Below are positions 1 to 4,960 of a DNA stretch of 5,571 nt, piece after piece (position 1 is the first letter of the stretch; every line of letters begins with the position of its first letter). Source of the DNA: Burkholderiales bacterium (GTDB lineage Bacteria; Pseudomonadota; Gammaproteobacteria; Burkholderiales; SG8-39); contig CAKKSJ010000204.1 of the NCBI GenBank assembly GCA_919902965.1, positions 1 to 5,571 on the forward strand. The letters are read 5' to 3'. Under the pieces are notes generated by a model. The model was not told the origin of the DNA. It worked only from the letters and a program-made list of their open reading frames with translations, and ran no database searches. Position numbers and translations under genes: made by a program.

Positions 1-107
1 TCTTTGCGCAGCATCATCAGGCGCTCGATGATCAGGGCTACCGCGATGACCGAGGCGATTAGCAGCGGATAAACCGGCCAGCCTGCAGCGGTAATGAGCG
101 CGAACAA
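1..107 (-). CDS. exbB: ExbB/TolQ/MotA-family proton channel protein, N-terminal fragment
   Basis: Only the first 35 codons are inside the window; the gene runs off the left edge. The translation begins LFALITAAGWPVYPLL (the first codon TTG would be read as Met), then a hydrophobic stretch and ...IIERLMMLRK. This is the N-terminal membrane helix and the IER.xxLR signature of ExbB/TolQ proteins. These inner-membrane proteins form, with ExbD/TolR, a proton-driven motor that energises TonB-dependent transport or the Tol-Pal system. The start is TTG at 105-107: an in-frame TAA lies immediately upstream, so no earlier start is possible. A good ribosome binding site, GGGAGAG (112-118 on the minus strand), sits four bases before it. 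In related bacteria exbD and lpxK often follow, but that part is not visible. The ExbB versus TolQ distinction cannot be settled from 35 residues; the divergent xseA neighbour favours ExbB. Confidence 0.8.
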   Translation of the reverse strand, partial: MFALITAAGWPVYPLLIASVIAVALIIERLMMLRK

Positions 108-139
108 TTAACTCTCCCGGAAGATTTTTTACCGCCGTC

Positions 140-168
140 ACTTTAGCTTCTGCGGAACATTTCAGCAA
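140..168 (-). promoter_or_regulatory. Candidate sigma70 promoter for exbB
   Basis: Read on the minus strand, TTGCTG (163-168) and TAAAGT (140-145) are separated by exactly 17 bases. Transcription would start near 133, giving a leader of about 25 bases before the TTG start and including its ribosome binding site. Spacing and position fit well; the hexamers are moderate matches to the consensus. No experimental support. Confidence 0.45.
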
Positions 169-322
169 GGCTTAGCGATGGCGGACGTTTCTCTGCATCT
201 TCCCCCGAGTCGCAAGCCGATCGCGCATTCTTGACACGACGGCTCGCAACGAGCGCCAGGACCGGCGTGCGCCCGCGCTGAAGCATGGCCCTCGCGATGC
301 CGGGCTCTGCATGCAACACGGC

Positions 323-345
323 TACGCGCGCAGCATGCGCGCGTA
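323..345. repeat. Perfect 9-bp inverted repeat, alternating CG tract
   Basis: TACGCGCGC (323-331) and GCGCGCGTA (337-345) are exact reverse complements around the loop AGCAT. Both arms are strictly alternating pyrimidine-purine. Neither strand has a T-run after it, so it is not a classical terminator. Function unknown. Confidence 0.6.
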
Positions 346-399
346 CCGCGGCGGCCTCGGTTGAACTGTCCGTGCCGCACCGAAAAGCGCCAAAATATT

Positions 400-422
400 T
401 TATCCACAATTTGTGTGGATAA
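400..422. promoter_or_regulatory. Pair of perfect inverted DnaA boxes
   Basis: TTATCCACA at 400-408 on the plus strand and TGTGGATAA at 414-422 (TTATCCACA on the minus strand) both match the DnaA consensus TTATNCACA exactly. They face each other across five bases (ATTTG). An AT-rich stretch (391-400) flanks them on the left, and a weaker box-like TTGTGCACA follows at 425-433. The pair lies about 70 bases upstream of the xseA -35 element. Likely roles are DnaA-dependent transcriptional control or DnaA titration; an origin is less likely because no dnaA, dnaN, gyrB or rpmH is nearby. Confidence 0.6.
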
Positions 423-493
423 AGTTGTGCACAGTTTCCAGAAAAGCAACTTAAGTTGAGTACGCAAAAGGCTTTTTTGCCACTGCCCAAAAT

Positions 494-522
494 TTGTACT
501 GGCTTTATATGTGTTTTAATAC
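494..522 (+). promoter_or_regulatory. Candidate sigma70 promoter for xseA
   Basis: TTGTAC (494-499) and TAATAC (517-522) are separated by 17 bases in an AT-rich setting. A start near 529 would give a leader of about 85 bases before the xseA ATG, including the CCTCC/GGAGG hairpin (538-550) and a near-consensus DnaA box (593-601). An alternative -10 is TACAAT at 520-525, with a 20-base spacer. Confidence 0.5.
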
Positions 523-592
523 AATGCGTTATGCACACCTCCGAGGGAGGCAGATTGCCCAATAAACGAGCAGGCCGCGCGCAAGCCCTTGC

Positions 593-601
593 TGTGGATA
601 G
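593..601 (-). promoter_or_regulatory. Near-consensus DnaA box just upstream of xseA
   Basis: TGTGGATAG reads CTATCCACA on the minus strand, one mismatch from the DnaA consensus. It ends 14 bases before the xseA start codon. A single nine-base match is weak on its own; the perfect pair at 400-422 makes it more notable. Confidence 0.35.
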
Positions 602-615
602 TGTAATATCCGGAC

Positions 616-1971
616 ATGCCTTCCGAGCCAGATTTGACGCGGGTTTCCAGCCCCCTCCCTGCGGAGATTCTCACTGTTTCCGCCCTGGCGCGCAGCGTGC
701 GCGATCTGCTCGAACATCGCTATCCGCTTTTGTGGGTATCCGGCGAAATATCCAATTTCGTTCGCGCCAAGTCCGGGCACATGTATTTTTCCCTCAAGGA
801 TGAAACGGCGCAGGTGCGCTGCGTGATGTTCCGCAATCGCGGACAGTATCTGGACTGGGAACCGCGCGAAGGGCTCAGGGTGGAAGTGCGCGCTCTGGTC
901 ACTTTGTACGAGACACGCGGTGACTTTCAACTCGGCGTGGAATCGATGCGCCGCGCCGGTCAGGGCGCGCTGTTCGAAGCATTTCTCAGGCTGCGCGATA
1001 AGCTCGATAAGGAAGGCTTGTTTGATCCCGCGCACAAGAAGCCGCTGCCTCGCTACGCGCAGCGCATCGGCATCGTAACCTCGCCGCAGGCAGCGGCATT
1101 GCGCGACGTGCTCACCACGCTTGCGCGGCGCAATCCGTCCATAGCCGTGATCGTCTATCCGGCGCAGGTGCAAGGAGAAGGTGCCGCGCAGCAGCTTGCC
1201 GCGGCGATCGCCACCGCCGCAAGACGCAATGAATGCGAGGTACTCATTCTGTGTCGTGGTGGCGGTGCGATCGAGGACCTGTGGGCGTTCAACGACGAAG
1301 CGCTGGCGCGCGCCATCCATGCCTGCCCTATTCCGGTCGTGACCGGGATCGGACATGAGACGGACTTCACCATCGCCGAGTTCGTCGCCGACAGTCGTGC
1401 AGCGACTCCCACCGCCGCAGCGGAACTGGCGAGCCCGTCGCGTTCCGAACTGCTCGCCGGACTGCACCAGGCCAGGCGCTTGCTGCTGCGGAATATGCAG
1501 TTCGCGCTCGATGCGAAAGCACAGCGCCTGGATTCGCTTGCAGGACGATTGCAGAGCCCCGTGGACCGGCTGGACGCAGGCTCGGCGCGGCTGGACGCCG
1601 CACGTGCACGTCTAAGCGCAGCGTTTGCGCTCGGCACGCGCGACGCGGAGTGGCGCCTGTCGCACGCGGTACGGCGACTGACGGCGGCGATGCCGAATCT
1701 GGGATTGCTGCAGAATAAAATCGGACAATTGGACATTGCGCTCCGGCGCGCAACGCCGCAGCGGCTGTCCATGTTTGCCGAGTACCTTGCACGCCTTTCC
1801 CTGGGGCTCGGCCATCTGGACCCGGCCGCGGTGCTGGAACGCGGCTACGCGATCGCGCGCACTGCGGACGGCGGCGTAGTGCGCAGCAGCGCCGGCCTGC
1901 GCGCAGGCGATCGGCTGGAGCTATCGTTCGCGCGCGGCGCGGCCTCGGTCGATGTCGTAAAACCCCATTGA
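616..1971 (+). CDS. xseA: Exodeoxyribonuclease VII large subunit
   Basis: XseA is the catalytic subunit of exonuclease VII. With several copies of the small subunit XseB it degrades single-stranded DNA from both ends into oligonucleotides during repair. The 451-residue protein is complete and of usual length. Residues about 18-115 form the OB-fold that binds single-stranded DNA (WVSGEISNF at 40-48, SGHMYFSLKDE at 53-63, VRCVMFRN at 67-74). The catalytic domain carries IGIVTSPQAAALRDVL (151-166), RGGGAIEDLWAFNDE (214-228), GIGHETDFTIAEFVAD (244-259) and the AATPTAAAE segment (262-270). A long, Leu/Arg/Ala-rich predicted coiled coil (about 275-395) precedes the C-terminal LDPAAVLERGYAIAR (401-415). 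An in-frame TAA at 604-606 makes ATG 616 the first possible start. No clear Shine-Dalgarno sequence precedes it. xseB is not in the window. Confidence 0.97.
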   Translation: MPSEPDLTRVSSPLPAEILTVSALARSVRDLLEHRYPLLWVSGEISNFVRAKSGHMYFSLKDETAQVRCVMFRNRGQYLDWEPREGLRVEVRALVTLYETRGDFQLGVESMRRAGQGALFEAFLRLRDKLDKEGLFDPAHKKPLPRYAQRIGIVTSPQAAALRDVLTTLARRNPSIAVIVYPAQVQGEGAAQQLAAAIATAARRNECEVLILCRGGGAIEDLWAFNDEALARAIHACPIPVVTGIGHETDFTIAEFVADSRAATPTAAAELASPSRSELLAGLHQARRLLLRNMQFALDAKAQRLDSLAGRLQSPVDRLDAGSARLDAARARLSAAFALGTRDAEWRLSHAVRRLTAAMPNLGLLQNKIGQLDIALRRATPQRLSMFAEYLARLSLGLGHLDPAAVLERGYAIARTADGGVVRSSAGLRAGDRLELSFARGAASVDVVKPH

Positions 1972-1978
1972 GATGGGG
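1963..1978 (+). terminator. Stem-loop over the xseA stop codon
   Basis: CCCCAT (1963-1968) pairs with ATGGGG (1973-1978) around the loop TGAG, which contains the xseA stop TGA (1969-1971). The stem is six perfect pairs. No T-run follows, so it is not a typical intrinsic terminator. It may cause weak termination or protect the 3' end, and it separates xseA from the sodB promoter. Confidence 0.4.
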
Positions 1979-1985
1979 GGCTTCG

Positions 1986-2015
1986 TTGCTAGCGGCGGGG
2001 CATATCGCCTACAAT
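1986..2015 (+). promoter_or_regulatory. Candidate sigma70 promoter for sodB
   Basis: TTGCTA (1986-1991) and TACAAT (2010-2015) are separated by 18 bases. Transcription would begin near 2022, leaving a leader of about 37 bases with a strong ribosome binding site. I saw no obvious Fur box around it, although sodB is iron-regulated in many proteobacteria. Confidence 0.55.
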
Positions 2016-2058
2016 ATTCGTTTTCGCAACCGCGACAGACACTCAAGGAGAATCCAGA

Positions 2059-2640
2059 ATGGAACATAAATTGCCGCCTTTGCCTTTTGCGATGGACGCA
2101 TTGCAGCCGCACATCTCCAAGGAAACGCTCGAATTCCACTATGGCAAGCACCATCAGGCCTACGTGACCAATCTGAACAACCTCATCAAGGGCACGGAAT
2201 TCGAAACCGCCAGTCTCGAGGACATAACCAGGAAAGCTTCGGGCGGCATATTCAATAACGCGGCCCAGGTCTGGAACCATACTTTCTACTGGAACTGCCT
2301 GTCGCCCAAGGGCGGCGGCAACCCGTCGGGCGCACTGGGCGCGGCAATCGACAAGAAATGGGGCTCTTTCGCCGCATTCAAGGAAGCCTTCTCCAAATCG
2401 GCGGTGGGAAACTTCGGATCGGGCTGGACCTGGCTGGTGAAAAAAGCCGATGGCTCGGTCGACATCGCCAATACCAGCAATGCAGCCACTCCGCTGACCG
2501 GCGCGGACCAGCCGCTGATGACCTGCGACGTCTGGGAACACGCCTATTACGTAGACTATCGAAATGCCCGCCCGAAGTACGTGGAAGCGTTCTGGAATCT
2601 GGTGAATTGGGATTTCGTGGCAAAGAACCTCGCTGGCTGA
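2059..2640 (+). CDS. sodB: Superoxide dismutase [Fe]
   Basis: Cytoplasmic enzyme that converts superoxide to hydrogen peroxide and oxygen; family members are usually dimers. The 193 residues match the usual length of bacterial Fe-SOD. All four metal ligands are in place: His27 (FHYGKHHQAY), His74 (QVWNHTFYW), Asp157 and His161 (DVWEHAYYVDY). Gln70 in NNAAQVWNH occupies the second-sphere position typical of Fe-SOD, whereas Mn-SOD carries its glutamine at a later site; this supports iron. The GNFGSGWTWL block (117-126) is also typical. AAGGAG (2045-2050) precedes ATG 2059 by eight bases, which fixes the start. The gene has its own promoter after xseA, and no T-run terminator follows it, so read-through into the next two ORFs is likely. 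Confidence 0.97.
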   Translation: MEHKLPPLPFAMDALQPHISKETLEFHYGKHHQAYVTNLNNLIKGTEFETASLEDITRKASGGIFNNAAQVWNHTFYWNCLSPKGGGNPSGALGAAIDKKWGSFAAFKEAFSKSAVGNFGSGWTWLVKKADGSVDIANTSNAATPLTGADQPLMTCDVWEHAYYVDYRNARPKYVEAFWNLVNWDFVAKNLAG

Positions 2641-2688
2641 CGCGCGCCCGGACGAGCGCTCGCGTCTGAGCGCACGTCTGGCAATTTG

Positions 2689-2787
2689 ATGAAGAACCCA
2701 CTGGATTCGCTGCCGGCCACCGTTGCCTGCGGGCTAGCCCTGACGCTTGCGCTCTACCTCATCGCGCGCTACGCGATCGCTGCCTGA
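2689..2787 (+). CDS. Predicted 32-residue single-pass membrane protein
   Basis: A short ORF starting ATG at 2689 and ending TGA at 2785-2787. The protein begins MKNPLDSLPA, then has a hydrophobic helix (VACGLALTLALYLIA, about residues 12-26) and ends RYAIAA. A short polar N-terminus, one helix and a basic residue after it are what small inner-membrane proteins look like. About 26 of 31 codons after the start end in G or C, as in the neighbouring genes, which supports real coding. It lies 48 bases after sodB and stops one base before the ATG of the next membrane gene, so translational coupling is likely. Against it: there is no strong ribosome binding site (only CTGG nearby). I do not recognise the family. 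It could be a small partner of the downstream membrane protein; that is inference. Confidence 0.6.
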   Translation: MKNPLDSLPATVACGLALTLALYLIARYAIAA

Positions 2788-2788
2788 C

Positions 2789-3274
2789 ATGGACGCCGTC
2801 CCGGCACTGGCGCGCTGGTTGCATTTCATGGCCGGCATCATGTGGGTTGGCCTGCTTTACTACTTCAATTTCGTTCAGATGGCGGCACTGAAATCCGCGG
2901 CGGCGGACGGCGGCGCGGCAGCCATCAACCGCCACATCGTGCCGCGCGCGCTGGCTTGGTTCCGCTGGGCTTCCGCAGCGACCTGGCTCACCGGGGCCGC
3001 GCTGCTCGGCGCAAATTTCACTGCCGCGTTTACTTTGCGGCCCGGCCATGTGGCTATCGGCATAGGCGCGTGGCTGGGTACCATCATGCTGGTCAACGTC
3101 TGGGCGCTGCTGTGGCCCGCGCAAAAAATGGTCCTGGGACTGGTGGAGGCGACCGACGCGCAAAAAAGCGCGGCGCGCCGGCGCGCATTCATCGTATCGA
3201 GACTGAACCTGGTATTGTCTTTTCCGCTGCTGTTCTTCATGGGCGCGGCGGGACACAGCGCGCACTATTTCTAA
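2789..3274 (+). CDS. Four-helix membrane protein, PuuD N-terminal-like (Urate_ox_N family)
   Basis: A 161-residue integral membrane protein with four predicted helices (about residues 8-28, 54-74, 86-109 and 137-156). Recognisable segments are LHFMAGIMWVGLLYYFNF (11-28), GHVAIGIGAWLGTIMLVNVW (86-105) and FPLLFFMGAAGHSAH (145-159). From memory these resemble short betaproteobacterial proteins labelled urate hydroxylase PuuD, related to the membrane domain PF06181. Full PuuD is much longer and carries a C-terminal cytochrome c domain that is absent here, so urate oxidation should not be assumed. His12, His49, His87, His156 and His159 could bind haem or metal, which is untested. ATG 2789 is preferred: the upstream in-frame start at 2747 would add 14 polar residues and overlap the 2689 ORF. 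Probably cotranscribed with sodB. Confidence 0.75.
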   Translation: MDAVPALARWLHFMAGIMWVGLLYYFNFVQMAALKSAAADGGAAAINRHIVPRALAWFRWASAATWLTGAALLGANFTAAFTLRPGHVAIGIGAWLGTIMLVNVWALLWPAQKMVLGLVEATDAQKSAARRRAFIVSRLNLVLSFPLLFFMGAAGHSAHYF

Positions 3275-3333
3275 GGGGCCATTTTTTCTAAGAGGCCATT
3301 TCAGAATTACCGAAATGGCCCCTGATTTAGGGG
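3275..3333. repeat. Overlapping, mutually exclusive inverted repeats after the membrane gene
   Basis: GGGGCCATTT (3275-3284) is the exact reverse complement of AAATGGCCCC (3313-3322). A second copy, GGCCATTTC (3294-3302), is the exact reverse complement of GAAATGGCC (3312-3320) around a nine-base loop. The two pairings share one 3' arm and cannot coexist. CCCCT (3319-3323) can also pair with AGGGG (3329-3333). TTTTTT at 3282-3287 lies between the two 5' arms. The element begins directly after the stop codon of the plus-strand gene. Confidence 0.6.
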
Positions 3334-3336
3334 AGC

Positions 3337-3409
3337 ACGAGGGGATGCGCCCCGAAGGTCTCGATCCCCCTTGAGGGGAAAGTCCCCCCGGGGGATGTCC
3401 CCTCGTTTT
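3337..3409 (+). terminator. Long G/C-run hairpin with T tail at the convergent junction
   Basis: ACGAGGGGA (3337-3345) is the exact reverse complement of TCCCCTCGT (3398-3406), and the plus strand continues with further T (TTTT at 3406-3409). Nested inside are ATCCCCC (3364-3370) with GGGGGAT (3390-3396), CCCC/GGGG around TTGA (3367-3378), and the palindrome TCCCCCCGGGGGA (3383-3395). On the plus strand it can terminate the sodB-to-membrane-gene transcript; the minus strand lacks a T-run. The density of alternative pairings is higher than a simple terminator needs. Confidence 0.5.
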
Positions 3410-3429
3410 GTAATGAGCTCTAAGGCAGT

Positions 3430-3915
3430 TCAGCGCGCCGCGGGCGAGAATTGCCCCAGGCCCTGGATTACCGCGCCGGCAACGATGCCGCGCTTCTTGA
3501 ACCATCCCTGATTCATTTCCAGAGCGTAGCGCGCGGGCCGGCTCGCGCAATGCGAAGTCTCGTCCAGCGGCTGCATATCAGCGATGTTGACGACCTGGCC
3601 GCGCGCGTCGATAAAGGCCACGCTCAACGGGATAAGCGTATTTTTCATCCACATGCAATGCGTTGCCAACTCGTCGAACAGGAACAGCATTCCGGCGCCC
3701 TGCGCCATGGATTTTCGCCGCATCAAACCCTGCGAGCGCGTTGCCGACGTGTCCGCCACCTCCGCCTGAATCACGTGAATACCGGCATTGAGCGTGGCCG
3801 TAGGCAAGGGAGGCTGCTGCGCCAAAGCCGGCACCAGGCAGAACGTCAAACCCGCTATCGCAGCGGCGATGACGCGTATGCCCTGTTTCCGGCAACTGCG
3901 GGACTCGCGCATCAT
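3430..3915 (-). CDS. Exported DUF192 family protein
   Basis: A 161-residue protein with a signal peptide: basic N-terminus (RKQGIR), hydrophobic core (VIAAAIAGLTFCLVPA) and probable cleavage after ALA near residue 32. The mature part carries the DUF192 (PF02643) core: VADTSATRSQGLMRRKSM (53-70), GMLFLFDE (75-82), CMWMKNTLIPLSVAFID (87-103), an IADMQPLDE segment (111-119) and ALEMNQGWFKKRGI (131-144). The family is widespread, small and of unknown biochemical function, so no activity is assigned. ATG 3915 is chosen; the next codon is also ATG and could serve instead. No strong ribosome binding site is visible. It is the last of the minus-strand genes here and converges on the plus-strand membrane gene. 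Confidence 0.9.
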   Translation of the reverse strand: MMRESRSCRKQGIRVIAAAIAGLTFCLVPALAQQPPLPTATLNAGIHVIQAEVADTSATRSQGLMRRKSMAQGAGMLFLFDELATHCMWMKNTLIPLSVAFIDARGQVVNIADMQPLDETSHCASRPARYALEMNQGWFKKRGIVAGAVIQGLGQFSPAAR

Positions 3916-3935
3916 GGATCGAACTCGCTTCGGAT

Positions 3936-3975
3936 CAGATAAAAGGCCGGCGCCAGGGTATCCCCTCGCTCCGGC
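3936..3975 (-). terminator. Candidate terminator after the Ala/Lys-rich gene
   Basis: GCCGG (3946-3950) pairs with CCGGC (3971-3975), two further pairs follow between mismatches, and AGGG (3955-3958) pairs with CCCT (3963-3966) around TATC. On the minus strand the hairpin is followed by CCTTTTATCT. The imperfect stem and short T-run make it a modest terminator that could let some transcription reach the DUF192 gene. Confidence 0.4.
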
Positions 3976-3998
3976 TGCCTGCTAATCAGCTACTAATA

Positions 3999-4256
3999 TT
4001 AAGCGGCTTTTTTCGCCTTCTTGGCTTTTTTGGCATTCTTCGCATTCTTCGTTTTCTTCGCTTTCTTCGCTTTCTTCGCTTTAGGCGCCTGGATCTTGGC
4101 TGCAGCCTTTACTTCGGCTTTGGCTTCAGCTTTTGCGACTGGCGCGGCGGCCGCCGCTGGCGGCGTGGCGGGCGTCGCAGGTTTGGCCTGCGCGAAAGCA
4201 GCCGCGCTCGCAGCTGCAAATACGGTGGCGGTCAGTGCGGAGATCAGTTTTTTCAT
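3999..4256 (-). CDS. Small exported Ala/Lys-rich repeat protein
   Basis: An 85-residue protein. MKKLISALTATVFAAASAAA is a clear signal peptide, with likely cleavage after AFA near residue 22. The mature part is an Ala/Pro segment (PATPATPPAAAAAP), then an Ala/Lys/Glu segment (AKAEAKAEVKAAAK), then a tail of about eight Ala-Lys-Lys-type triplets with Thr and Asn variants. Predicted product: a very basic, low-complexity periplasmic protein. Similar short Ala/Lys-rich exported proteins are common in betaproteobacteria and recall the acid-shock protein Asr in composition; function is unproven. AGGAA (4262-4266 on the minus strand) lies five bases before the ATG, which supports the start. The opposite strand also has a long open frame here, but that reflects the biased composition. 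Confidence 0.82.
   Translation of the reverse strand: MKKLISALTATVFAAASAAAFAQAKPATPATPPAAAAAPVAKAEAKAEVKAAAKIQAPKAKKAKKAKKTKNAKNAKKAKKAKKAA
4035..4079. repeat. Tandem 9-bp repeat encoding Ala-Lys-Lys triplets
   Basis: Five consecutive 9-base units, attcttcgc, attcttcgt and three copies of tttcttcgc, lie inside the 3' half of the Ala/Lys-rich gene. On the coding strand each unit is one three-residue repeat. Near-identical adjacent units could expand or contract by slippage in steps of three residues without changing the frame. Confidence 0.85.
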
Positions 4257-4345
4257 GGATGTTCCTAAAACAGTTTAAGTTGGTCGACTGGCGGGAAAGC
4301 GATGTCAGCATCTGTAACGCCCCCGCTAGCGCCGCGGTTGACACC

Positions 4346-4897
4346 TTAGAACCCAGATACCTCTGCCCAGCGCCACTGCCCCGGGGCGATACCCTCCAGC
4401 GTCCATGGCCCCACCGCCCAGCGTATCAGGCGCAAGGTCGGATGTCCGATCTTTGCGGTCATGCGACGCACCTGGCGGTTCTTGCCTTCCTTCAGTTTCA
4501 GTTCCAGCCATGCCGTAGGAATCTGCAGTCGCCGCCGGACCGGCGGGTCGCGCGGCCACAGACCTGCGGGCGCGTCGATGCGCACCGCGACGCACGGCCG
4601 CGTGATGAAGTCGCCGAGATCCAGCCCCTCACATAACTGCCGCAGCGCAGGCGCCGTGGGCAAGCCTTCGACCTGCGCCCAGTAGGTCTTGGCCAGCTTA
4701 TGCCGCGGATCGCTGATGCGCGCCTGCAGCGCGCCGTCGCCGGTCAGCACCAGCAGGCCTTCGCTATCCGTATCCAGCCGACCCGCCGGATAGATACCCT
4801 GAACCGGAATATAGTCCTTGAGGCAAGCGCGCCCGGCGGCTGAGCTGAATTGGCACAGCACGCCGCAGGGTTTGTTAAATAGCATCACTTTGGCCAT
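4346..4897 (-). CDS. rluE: 23S rRNA pseudouridine synthase, RluE type
   Basis: RluE converts one uridine of 23S rRNA (U2457 in E. coli numbering) to pseudouridine in the large subunit. The 183-residue protein has the RsuA/RluB/E/F family motifs: MLFNKPCGVLCQFS (5-18), AGRLDTDSEGLLVLTGDG (38-55) with the catalytic Asp42, LAKTYWAQVEGLP (68-80), and KEGKNRQVRRMTAKIGHPTL (136-155) followed by LIRW and GPW. There is no N-terminal S4 domain, which together with the short length points to RluE rather than RluB, RluF or RsuA. The start is ATG 4897; no strong ribosome binding site is visible, and other start codons just upstream are out of frame. It lies downstream of aceA but behind a strong terminator, so it probably has its own promoter in 4898-4960. 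Confidence 0.9.
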   Translation of the reverse strand: MAKVMLFNKPCGVLCQFSSAAGRACLKDYIPVQGIYPAGRLDTDSEGLLVLTGDGALQARISDPRHKLAKTYWAQVEGLPTAPALRQLCEGLDLGDFITRPCVAVRIDAPAGLWPRDPPVRRRLQIPTAWLELKLKEGKNRQVRRMTAKIGHPTLRLIRWAVGPWTLEGIAPGQWRWAEVSGF

Positions 4898-4960
4898 GCG
4901 CGCACGCCCGCCATTCCGCCCGCTGACAATCCATCCCTGATTACCGGATTGTGCCGCGCA

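Larger units (their letters stand above)
108..615. other. Intergenic region between exbB and xseA
   Basis: About 500 bases with no gene I can support. Two blocks differ sharply in composition. Roughly 170-390 is GC-rich and contains the 323-345 inverted repeat. Roughly 391-535 is AT-rich and contains the DnaA boxes and the xseA promoter. A minus-strand open frame ends at 143 and covers the GC-rich block (its C-terminal part reads ...SLAEMFRRS), but it has no recognisable domain and no ribosome binding site, and it also runs through the AT-rich regulatory block. A small hairpin (CCTCC at 538-542, GGAGG at 546-550) lies in the predicted xseA leader. Confidence 0.75.

Noticed and set aside
400..422. 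Chromosomal replication origin
   Set aside because: Only two perfect boxes plus weak ones, and none of the usual origin neighbours (dnaA, dnaN, gyrB, rpmH, parAB) is present. A regulatory or titration site is more economical.
143..562. Minus-strand open frame of 139 codons across the exbB-xseA gap
   Set aside because: No recognisable domain and no ribosome binding site, and it crosses the DnaA boxes and the xseA promoter. Its end overlaps the candidate exbB promoter. Its codon third positions do not show the strong G/C bias of the real genes nearby.
456..803. Plus-strand open frame overlapping the xseA start in another frame
   Set aside because: It runs through the promoter and the conserved OB-fold coding region of xseA, and shows no domain of its own.
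529..1467. Long minus-strand open frame of 312 codons opposite xseA
   Set aside because: Antisense shadow of a well-supported xseA coding region; its translation has no family resemblance and is rich in Arg and His, as expected from a GC-rich complement.
1973..2167. Plus-strand frame beginning in the xseA-sodB gap
   Set aside because: It overlaps the sodB promoter, ribosome binding site and coding start in a different frame; sodB is unambiguous.
2641..2688. Terminator after sodB
   Set aside because: There is a short palindrome (CGAGCGCTCG) but no T-run after it, so continued transcription into the following ORFs is more likely.
4035..4079. CRISPR-like or regulatory tandem array
   Set aside because: Nine-base units without spacers, lying in frame inside a coding region; explained by the Ala-Lys-Lys protein repeat.
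4021..4278. Plus-strand hydrophobic Phe/Ala-rich open frame
   Set aside because: It is the complement of the Ala/Lys-rich gene: Lys codons read backward as Phe/Leu. The minus-strand frame has a signal peptide and a ribosome binding site; this one does not.
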